NCBI GenBank assembly: GCA_003557565.1 | Contig: PWOG01000281.1 | Location: forward strand, 1 to 6,122 | DNA length: 6,122 bases | Source: Desulfobulbaceae bacterium | GTDB lineage: Bacteria > Desulfobacterota > Desulfobulbia > Desulfobulbales > Desulfurivibrionaceae | Reading direction: 5' to 3' | Shown here: positions 1-5,377 of the stretch, piece by piece | How the letters are laid out: every line of letters starts with the position of its first letter | Numbering within the stretch: the first letter of the stretch is position 1 | Translations under genes and position numbers: made by a program | Notes under the pieces: model-generated | The model's input: only the letters and a program-made list of their open reading frames with translations | Told to the model about the DNA's origin: nothing | Database searches by the model: none

Positions 1-165
1 AGGGTGCCGCAGGTTGCGGTGATCGGGACGGCGAATCATACATCAGTACGCAAGCCGGCCCGATCGCCGCAAGATAGGGTAAGCGATCACAGGGTGCCGC
101 AGGTTGTGGTGATCGGGACGGCGAAGCGTACATCAGTACGTGAGCCGGCCCGATCGCCGCAAGAT
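1..165. repeat. Tandem repeat, 90-bp period, two copies visible (1-75 and 91-165)
   Basis: Positions 1-75 and 91-165 are the same 75-bp sequence with five differences (17/107, 36/126, 38/128, 51/141, 52/142). They are separated by a 15-bp linker at 76-90, which gives a 90-bp period. Each copy is itself an inverted repeat: 14-32 pairs with 54-72 (19 positions, with one T-G wobble and one A-G mismatch), and the same arms recur at 104-122 and 144-162. Inside each loop sits a small second hairpin, perfect in copy 2 (CGTAC at 127-131, GTACG at 136-140). The window edge cuts the array on the left, so more copies may lie outside. The period is a multiple of three, so both strands read open for long stretches, but no start signal or protein family supports coding. 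The class of repeat is not recognised; a dispersed palindromic or REP-like element is possible. Confidence 0.88.
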
Positions 166-187
166 GCGGTGCCCTGTGATCGCTTAC
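79..187. repeat. Very long imperfect hairpin enclosing the second repeat copy
   Basis: The outer arms 79-101 and 165-187 pair over 23 positions with no mismatch (21 Watson-Crick, 2 G-T wobbles). After a 2-nt mismatch the stem continues in the same register with 104-122 against 144-162 (16 Watson-Crick, 2 wobbles, 1 mismatch), and is capped by the inner hairpin 127-131/136-140 with an ATCA loop. The outer right arm (166-187) is an inverted copy of 79-100, so the linker plus start of a repeat unit is reused to close the array. The wobbles are G-T when read on the plus strand, so a plus-strand RNA or single strand would fold better than the minus-strand one. The right end (187) touches the T-tract of the fhs terminator. 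The hairpin is clear from the sequence; its role is unknown. Confidence 0.87.
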
Positions 188-229
188 AAAAAAGCTACCC
201 CGCCGGGCTCGGGCCGACGGGGTGCTTTT
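188..229 (-). terminator. Rho-independent terminator after fhs
   Basis: Read on the minus strand, AAAAGCACCCCG (229-218) pairs with CGGGGT-A-GCTTTT (202-190), a 12-bp stem with a single bulged base (196). The loop is 15 nt and GC-rich. A run of six T residues follows (193-188). It begins 32 bp past the fhs stop codon, so it ends the nifU-nifS-thyX-fhs strand. The plus strand also ends its stem in TTTT (226-229), so weaker termination in the other direction is possible. Confidence 0.88.
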
Positions 230-260
230 CACTGCAGCGGATCAAGTAAAGCCCGGATCT

Positions 261-2024
261 TTAAAACAGGCCCTTGACCTTGCCGGTTTCAACATCGACA
301 TCGATCCGGCGGTAGGCAGGATCGGAAGCGGTACCGGGCATCAGGCTGATGGTTCCGGCCACCGGCACGACAAATCCCGCCCCCTTGTAGGTGAGGATAT
401 CCTGCACCGGCAGGGTCCAGCCCTTGGGAGTACCCTTGAGGGATGGGTCATGGGAAAGGGAGAGATGGGTTTTGACCATGCAGGTCCCCATTTCCTTCAT
501 ATCCGGGTCGGCTTCCATCCGCTTGAGTTTGCTCTTGGCGTCGGGGGTGTAGCTGACGCCGTCGGCGCCGTAGACCTCCCGGGCGATCAGGTCAATGCGC
601 TGTTCCAGCGGGGTGTCGAGGTCGTAGAGGAAACGGAACTCGTTTTCCTCCTCGCAGGCATCGACCACCGCGTCGGCAAATTCCACGGCGCCGTCACCGC
701 CGTACTGCCAGTGTTTGGATACCGCCACCCGGGCCCCGGCGTTCTCACACAGCCGCCGAACCGCCTGGATCTCGTTGTCGGTGTCGGTGTAGAAGGCGTT
801 GATGCAGACCACGGGGTTGATCCCGGCCTTCTTGACGGTTTCGATATGGTGCAGCAGGTTCTTGCAGCCCTCTTCCACCCAGCCGACATTTTCCTTGCCG
901 TACTCTTCCGGCATGGGTTTGCCCGGTACCGGAATGGGAGCGCCGCCGTGGCACTTGAGCGCCCGGATGGTGGCCACGACCACCGCGCAGTGGGGCTTGA
1001 GACCGGAGAAGCGGCACTTGAGGTTCCAGAATTTTTCAAAGCCGATATCGGCCCCAAAGCCGGATTCGGTAACGGTGTAGTCGGCCAGCTTGAGCCCTAC
1101 CCGGTCGGCGATGACCGAACTCTGACCGATGGCGATATTGGCAAACGGCCCGGCATGGACCAGCACCGGCTGGCCTTCCAGGGTCTGCATCAGGTTGGGG
1201 TTGATGGCCTCCACCATCCAGGCGGTCATGGCCCCGGCCACATCCAGGTCACTGGTGGTAATGGGCCGGTCCTGCTTGTCGTAGGCCACCACGATCTTGC
1301 CGATACGCTCGCGCATATCCTTGAGATCCCGGGCCACGGAAAGGATGGCCATGATCTCGGAGCTTACCGCGATGGCAAATTTGCTCTGCATGGTGAAACC
1401 ATCCATCTTGCCGCCCTGGCCGATGGTGATGTTACGCAGGGCCTGGGCGCAGTAGTCGATGATCCAGCCGAATTCAACCTTTTTGGGATGGATGTCCAGG
1501 CGTTTTAAGTTGCGCTTGGCCAGCTGTTCGTCGGTGTAGTTGGCCTCGTGCTGCATCCGCGAGGTCAGGGCCACCATCCCCAGGTTGTGGGAGTTCATGA
1601 TGGCGTTGATATCGCCGGTGAGCCCCAGGGAGAAGGGGGTCAGCGGGATGCACTGGGCCAGACCGCCGCCGGCCGCCGAACCCTTGATGTTCATGGTGGG
1701 GCCGCCGGAGGGCTGGCGGATGGCGCCGATCACCGATTTGTTGCGCTTACCCAGACCCTGGACCAGGCCCATGGCGCAAGTGGATTTGCCTTCACCCAAA
1801 GGTGTGGGGGTAATGGCGGTGACATCGACATATTTGCCGTCGGGCTTGCCCTTGGTACGCTCCAGGATCTTGCGGTAGTCGAGCTTGGCCACGTAATGAC
1901 CCTGGGGCAGCAGTTCCTCTTTGCTCAGCCCCAGCTGGTCGCTGAGCTGAAAAACATCCTTCATGCGGCTTTCCGCTTCTTCCGCGATTTCCCAGTCCGC
2001 ATGCTTGGTTGGATCTAAAACCAT
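261..2024 (-). CDS. fhs: Formate-tetrahydrofolate ligase (10-formyl-THF synthetase), divergent form
   Basis: This cytoplasmic enzyme uses ATP to join formate to tetrahydrofolate, giving 10-formyl-THF, the entry step of the folate one-carbon pool and of the Wood-Ljungdahl methyl branch. The 587-aa product matches the family end to end and is slightly longer than the usual ~555-560. The P-loop TPLGEGKST lies at 74-82 (K80), followed by R103 in the formyl-phosphate-binding loop, the glycine-rich signature NIKGSAAGGG (112-121), LTGDINAI (135-142), PVVCINAFYTDTDNEI (404-419) and the family-typical ending GKVKGLF. Several signature residues differ from the family pattern as I recall it: REPSLGP reads RQPSGGP, KGGAAGGGY reads KGSAAGGGL, LHLTGDIHAI reads LGLTGDINAI, and the late TGDI/TGEI reads AGTI. 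This suggests a distinct subfamily rather than decay, because the frame is intact. The ATG at 2022-2024 is fixed by an excellent Shine-Dalgarno. The gene lies 75 bp behind thyX and ends before a strong terminator. Confidence 0.95.
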   Translation of the reverse strand: MVLDPTKHADWEIAEEAESRMKDVFQLSDQLGLSKEELLPQGHYVAKLDYRKILERTKGKPDGKYVDVTAITPTPLGEGKSTCAMGLVQGLGKRNKSVIGAIRQPSGGPTMNIKGSAAGGGLAQCIPLTPFSLGLTGDINAIMNSHNLGMVALTSRMQHEANYTDEQLAKRNLKRLDIHPKKVEFGWIIDYCAQALRNITIGQGGKMDGFTMQSKFAIAVSSEIMAILSVARDLKDMRERIGKIVVAYDKQDRPITTSDLDVAGAMTAWMVEAINPNLMQTLEGQPVLVHAGPFANIAIGQSSVIADRVGLKLADYTVTESGFGADIGFEKFWNLKCRFSGLKPHCAVVVATIRALKCHGGAPIPVPGKPMPEEYGKENVGWVEEGCKNLLHHIETVKKAGINPVVCINAFYTDTDNEIQAVRRLCENAGARVAVSKHWQYGGDGAVEFADAVVDACEEENEFRFLYDLDTPLEQRIDLIAREVYGADGVSYTPDAKSKLKRMEADPDMKEMGTCMVKTHLSLSHDPSLKGTPKGWTLPVQDILTYKGAGFVVPVAGTISLMPGTASDPAYRRIDVDVETGKVKGLF

Positions 2025-2032
2025 GGTGTTTC

Positions 2033-2040
2033 CCTCCTTA
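2033..2040 (-). promoter_or_regulatory. Strong ribosome binding site of fhs
   Basis: On the minus strand TAAGGAGG lies 8 nt before the ATG at 2024, close to a full match to the 16S rRNA anti-Shine-Dalgarno. It fixes the start codon and points to high translation of fhs. Confidence 0.85.
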
Positions 2041-2051
2041 CTCTAAGTTTA

Positions 2052-2080
2052 ATAATAGGATTGCCGGAAAAATTTCCGAA
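2052..2080 (-). promoter_or_regulatory. Possible fhs promoter with an embedded palindrome
   Basis: In the 75-bp gap between thyX and fhs, TATTAT (2057-2052 on the minus strand) matches five of six bases of a sigma-70 -10 box. A weak -35 candidate, TTCGGA (2080-2075, three of six), lies 17 bp upstream. A perfect palindrome, CGGAAA-AA-TTTCCG (2065-2078), occupies the spacer and overlaps the -35, which is where a repressor operator could lie. No terminator was found behind thyX, so fhs could equally be read through from upstream. Confidence 0.3.
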
Positions 2081-2099
2081 TAAGTTGCGGTGATAATTT

Positions 2100-3056
2100 C
2101 TACTCCCCCTGCAGGCCGTCAAAAACCCCCGGGAAACGCTGCTGCATTGCCGCCAGCAGCGGGTTCATAACCTCGCGCATGGACGGTTCCGCGGCCTTGG
2201 TGGTGCGCAGGCGGAAGATATGCAGCCATTCCAGGAGATTGGCGTAAACAATGATTTCGGTTTTGCAGGAATTGGGTAAAACCGTGCGTGCCGCCTGCGG
2301 CGAAGAGGTCTCCAGCAGCTTCAAGTAAATCTTTTCGGTCTCCAGCATGGCTTGCTGCCAGAGTAGGTATTCCTCACTGTCTTCAGGGAAGAACATCGGC
2401 TTGATAAAAGTTACTTCATTGCCGAACTTGTCCTGGGAATAACGGCAGTAACGCTGGCTTTCCTGGAGGAATGAACATGGGCGGTGGCGGACCAACTCGT
2501 GGGTGACGGCCCGATTGGTAACAAAACGTACCGCCAGGTGACGATGCTTGACCAGCAGATCAGTCGGCAGGGCATCTACTTCGTCCAGACTGAGTTTTTC
2601 AACTTCCACCCCGGTCTGAGGAAGAAAGCCGCGACGGCCGGACAGATCAAAAAAAAACAACGGGTGGCGCTGGGCCAGAAAGGCGGTCATGCCCTTAACC
2701 AGCTTGGTATTGCCACAGTTTTGATAAATTTCGCGAAAGGCGCGGACGGTGCCGCTGATCAGCAGCATCTTTTCCTTCTTTTCCGGCCGGTCAATCTGGA
2801 GATATTTGGGCTGAGCGGCCAGGAACTGGTCGATAATGGCCTCGGTTTCGCAATACACCCGCAGGGTCAGAGCCGCCATCTCCAGCACCGAGTTATGGCC
2901 GTGTTCGGTTACTTTCCGGATAAACGGCTCGGCGGAAGTGTCGGTGATCCTGTCCTCGCTTTTATAGCAGAGCCGGCCGCAGCTTTCAATGCGCCGGGCC
3001 ATGGTCTGGCGATCAAGGTCATCGAGTATGGTGGCTGACGCCGGCACGATTTGCAT
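2100..3056 (-). CDS. thyX: Flavin-dependent thymidylate synthase (ThyX)
   Basis: ThyX makes dTMP from dUMP with methylene-THF as carbon donor and reduced FAD as hydride source, unlike the classical ThyA. The 318-aa protein carries the family features in order: an N-terminal HGHNSVLEM block (52-60) matching the HxS..E motif; RAFREIYQ (105-112); NRAVTHELVRHR (181-192) leading into the ThyX signature at 190-203 (R190, H191, R192, S195, E199, S200, R202, Y203); and the C-terminal ARTVLPNSCKTEIIV and LHIFRLRT blocks (256-285). In the signature RHRxxSxNxxSxR the Asn is replaced by Leu (L197), giving a LQES version. I recall ThyX subgroups with other residues here, so activity is still likely. It is longer than common 210-270-aa ThyX, with extra sequence around 115-170. 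The start ATG has a GAAAGGGG site (3066-3073) 9 nt upstream. It lies 32 bp after nifS with no terminator between, so cotranscription is expected. Confidence 0.93.
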   Translation of the reverse strand: MQIVPASATILDDLDRQTMARRIESCGRLCYKSEDRITDTSAEPFIRKVTEHGHNSVLEMAALTLRVYCETEAIIDQFLAAQPKYLQIDRPEKKEKMLLISGTVRAFREIYQNCGNTKLVKGMTAFLAQRHPLFFFDLSGRRGFLPQTGVEVEKLSLDEVDALPTDLLVKHRHLAVRFVTNRAVTHELVRHRPCSFLQESQRYCRYSQDKFGNEVTFIKPMFFPEDSEEYLLWQQAMLETEKIYLKLLETSSPQAARTVLPNSCKTEIIVYANLLEWLHIFRLRTTKAAEPSMREVMNPLLAAMQQRFPGVFDGLQGE

Positions 3057-3088
3057 TGCTAAAAACCCCTTTCTGATTCAAGAACACT

Positions 3089-4309
3089 CTACTCACAGGG
3101 GCAGTTGGCACCGCCCACCGCCCCCTTGTGGCTGGATTGCCAGAACGGCGACATTTCCCGCAGCTTGGCGATAATCCCCGGCATCTTGTCAAGAACGAAA
3201 TCCACCTCCTCCTCGGTGTTAAAAACACTGAGGCTCAGGCGAACCGAACCGTGGGCGGCGGTATAGGGAACCCCCATGGCCCGCAGTACATGGGACGGCT
3301 CCAGCGATCCCGAAGTGCAGGCCGAACCCGAGGAGGCACAAATCCCATACTGGTCGAGATGCAACAGGATCGACTCCCCTTCAATAAATTCAAAACTGAT
3401 GTTGGTGGTGTTGGGCAGACGCTGCTCCCGGTGACCGTTGCGAATGGCATTGGGAATTTTGCTCAGCAGCCCCTCTTCCAGCCTGTCCCGCAGTTGCCGC
3501 ACCCGACCGTTTTCGTCCTCCATCCGTGCCTGGGCCAGTTCACAGGCCTGGCCCAGGCCGATGATGGAGCAGACGTTTTCGGTGCCGCCCCGCCGACCCT
3601 GTTCTTGATGGCCACCGACAACCATGGGGGCAAAGGGGACCCTCTTGCGAACGTACAGGGCGCCGACCCCCTTGGGGGCATGCAGTTTATGACCGGAGAT
3701 GGAGAGAAAGTCGATGGCCGAGTCGGCCATGTTGATGGGGATTTTACCCACTGCCTGGACGGCGTCGGTATGAAAGAGAATGCCCCGACTTTTGGCTATC
3801 CTGGCCATTTCCTCCACCGGGAAGATCACCCCGGTTTCGTTGTTGGCCCACATAACGCTGACCACTGCGGTGTCATCACTCAGGGCCGCCTCGTACTGGT
3901 TGAGATCCAGCAAGCCGTCGCGATCAACGGGCAGCCTGGTGACCCGGTGTTTATGGCCGGTGAGCCGGTCCAGATGTTCGCAGAGATGCTTCACCGCCGG
4001 ATGTTCCACCCGGGTGGTGACGATATGGCGCTTCTCGGGATAGGCCTGCAGGGCGGACAGAATCGCGGTGGAATCACTTTCGGTGCCGCAACTGGTAAAA
4101 ATGATTTCCTCGCTTTCAGCCCCGATCAGGGCCGCCACCTGCTCCCGGGCGGCGGCTATCTTGCGGCCCACCTGGCCGCCGAAGGTGTGCATGGAAGAAG
4201 GATTACCATAAAGATCGCTGAAATATGGGAGCATGGCTGCCACCACTTCCGGGTCGACCCTGGTGGTGGCGTTGTTGTCCATGTAAACAACCCTGGGAGT
4301 ACCAACCAT
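3089..4309 (-). CDS. nifS: Cysteine desulfurase, NifS type
   Basis: This PLP enzyme takes sulfur from L-cysteine as a persulfide, releasing alanine, and passes it to NifU for Fe-S cluster assembly. The 406-aa product is full length for the class V aminotransferase fold. Visible features are YMDNNATT (9-16), CGTESD (74-79), the PLP-stacking His in VEHPAV (H103), NNETG (156-160), HTDAVQAVGK (180-189) with D182 and Q185, the PLP lysine in SGHKLHAPKG (K208), GGTENV (241-246), and the loop SSGSACTSGSLEPSHVL with catalytic C331. The contiguous loop and SLEPSHVLRAMG block favour group I NifS/IscS, and the neighbouring NifU makes NifS the better name. The C-terminus ends in an extra glycine/cysteine tail, GGANCPCE (399-406), with C403 and C405, which I do not recall in NifS. 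The start lies 2 bp after the nifU stop, so the two are probably translationally coupled. Confidence 0.95.
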   Translation of the reverse strand: MVGTPRVVYMDNNATTRVDPEVVAAMLPYFSDLYGNPSSMHTFGGQVGRKIAAAREQVAALIGAESEEIIFTSCGTESDSTAILSALQAYPEKRHIVTTRVEHPAVKHLCEHLDRLTGHKHRVTRLPVDRDGLLDLNQYEAALSDDTAVVSVMWANNETGVIFPVEEMARIAKSRGILFHTDAVQAVGKIPINMADSAIDFLSISGHKLHAPKGVGALYVRKRVPFAPMVVGGHQEQGRRGGTENVCSIIGLGQACELAQARMEDENGRVRQLRDRLEEGLLSKIPNAIRNGHREQRLPNTTNISFEFIEGESILLHLDQYGICASSGSACTSGSLEPSHVLRAMGVPYTAAHGSVRLSLSVFNTEEEVDFVLDKMPGIIAKLREMSPFWQSSHKGAVGGANCPCE

Positions 4310-4311
4310 GA

Positions 4312-5145
4312 TTAACGCTCCTCCTCAACGATCAGGCTGTCCAGCACCTGTTCGCGCAATTTTTTCTCCACGTATTCCTTGAGGGTCAATCTTGATTTCT
4401 TGCAGGTGCCGCAGGCCCCCCGCAGGGCCACGGTGACAAAATCGCCGTCAAGATCAACCAGTTCGATATCACCGCCATCCTTGCGCAGGGCCGGACGGAT
4501 TTCCCGTTCAAACACATCCTCGATCATCTTGATCTTCTGGATATTGGTCAACCGTTTGCCCGTCTCGGCGACTGGTTCTTCCCGGATCTCATGCCGCTGT
4601 TCCCGGAGAATCTCCTCCAGTTGTTCATGGCAACGGCCGCAACCCCCGCCGGCCTTGGTGTAATTGGTTATTTCCTCCACCGTTTTGAGCTTGTTTTCGA
4701 CAATGGCCCGGCGGATCTCCTGGTCGGTGACCCCGAAACATTCGCAGACCACCTCGCCCTGGGCCATGGGAATGGGAAGGCCGCGATAATTGGCAATGGC
4801 CGCCTCCAGGGCCTCGCGCCCCATCACCGAGCAGTGCATCTTTTCCTTGGGCAGCCCGCCCAGGTAGTCGGCAATGTCATCGTTGGTAATCTTCTCCGCC
4901 TCTTCCAGGGTAAGCCCTTTGATCATCTCGGTCAGGGCCGAGGAGGAGGCGACGGCGCTGGCGCAGCCGAAGGTTTTGAATTTGGCGTCGGCGATTTTTT
5001 TATCCGGCCCCAGTTTGAAAAAAAGTTTCAGGGCATCTCCGCAGGCCAGCGAACCCACCTCGCCGATTCCGTCGGCATCGGGAATCTCGCCGACATTGCG
5101 GGGATTCATGAAATGATCTCGTACTTTATCCGTATATTCCCACAT
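4312..5145 (-). CDS. nifU: Fe-S cluster assembly scaffold NifU (three-domain)
   Basis: NifU builds Fe-S clusters from iron and NifS-supplied sulfur and hands them to apo-proteins. The 277-aa protein has the full NIF-type layout. An IscU-like domain (about 1-125) has cysteines C35, C61 and C105 and D37 in ACGDALK. A central BFD-like [2Fe-2S] domain (about 130-180) has C134 and C136 in VCECF, and C169 and C172 in GGGCGRC. A C-terminal Nfu domain (about 203-275) has the CGTC cluster motif (C245, C248). It is somewhat shorter than Azotobacter NifU (~310), mainly in the linker between the last two domains (about 182-200). No nif structural genes are seen, so a general Fe-S role, as known for NIF systems in several anaerobes and in Helicobacter, is more likely than dedicated nitrogenase maturation. 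The ATG is preceded by AGAGGT (5151-5156). Confidence 0.95.
   Translation of the reverse strand: MWEYTDKVRDHFMNPRNVGEIPDADGIGEVGSLACGDALKLFFKLGPDKKIADAKFKTFGCASAVASSSALTEMIKGLTLEEAEKITNDDIADYLGGLPKEKMHCSVMGREALEAAIANYRGLPIPMAQGEVVCECFGVTDQEIRRAIVENKLKTVEEITNYTKAGGGCGRCHEQLEEILREQRHEIREEPVAETGKRLTNIQKIKMIEDVFEREIRPALRKDGGDIELVDLDGDFVTVALRGACGTCKKSRLTLKEYVEKKLREQVLDSLIVEEER
4318..4326 (-). promoter_or_regulatory. Ribosome binding site of nifS inside nifU
   Basis: GAGGAGGAG on the minus strand lies within the last codons of nifU (which encode the Glu-rich end EEER) and 8 nt before the nifS ATG. Placing the site inside the upstream gene, with a 2-bp gap between the genes, supports coupled translation of NifU and NifS. 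Confidence 0.7.
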
Positions 5146-5377
5146 TGCAGACCTCTACCGCCCACAACCATCAGGAAGTGGTTATTTATGTTGCAAAAAA
5201 ATATAATTGGCCGGAGTAGCTTAATAAATCGATTCGGCAGGGAAAACTTGGCTGTTAATCACCCGCAAATCAGGGCAGGATAATTTGTCACAACTTAAAA
5301 ATCAACGTAAACATTAAGACGAGTAAATTCTTCAACCGTCCCGGAGCCGACGAGAGACGCGCCGTGATGCAGGCTTG
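5146..5377 (-). promoter_or_regulatory. AT-rich leader and probable promoter region of nifU-nifS-thyX
   Basis: This 232-bp gap is clearly more AT-rich than the flanking genes. A possible -10 box, TATATT (5205-5200 on the minus strand, five of six), has a weak TTTATT at -35 spacing (5228-5223), which would give a leader of about 50 nt. Within that leader AACCA (5166-5170) and TGGTT (5179-5183) form a 5-bp inverted repeat. Further upstream, TTGTCACAA (5285-5293) is a short odd palindrome that could be half of a regulator site. I found no clear Rrf2/IscR-type site and no convincing terminator for the upstream kinase gene. The promoter assignment is tentative. Confidence 0.35.

Noticed and set aside
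1..187. CRISPR array
   Set aside because: The repeated unit is 75 bp with only 15 bp between copies and strong internal dyad symmetry, unlike CRISPR repeats and spacers; no cas gene is present.
4..249. Plus-strand 81-codon open frame with two 30-residue repeats
   Set aside because: It follows simply from the 90-bp tandem repeat being a multiple of three, runs straight into the terminator, has no ribosome binding site in view, and the opposite strand is equally open over the repeats.
222..1508. Long plus-strand open frame (428 codons) opposite fhs
   Set aside because: It is antisense to a clear FTHFS gene, begins inside the terminator, and has no recognisable family; it is a codon-bias shadow of the GC-rich gene.
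3128..4315. Long plus-strand open frame (395 codons) opposite nifS
   Set aside because: It mirrors the nifS reading frame almost exactly, with low-complexity Gly/His/Val composition and no supported start or domain.
4312..5145. nifU-nifS as evidence for a nitrogen fixation cluster
   Set aside because: No nifHDK, nifEN, nifB or other nif genes are visible; NIF-type NifU/NifS also serve as general Fe-S systems in non-fixing bacteria.
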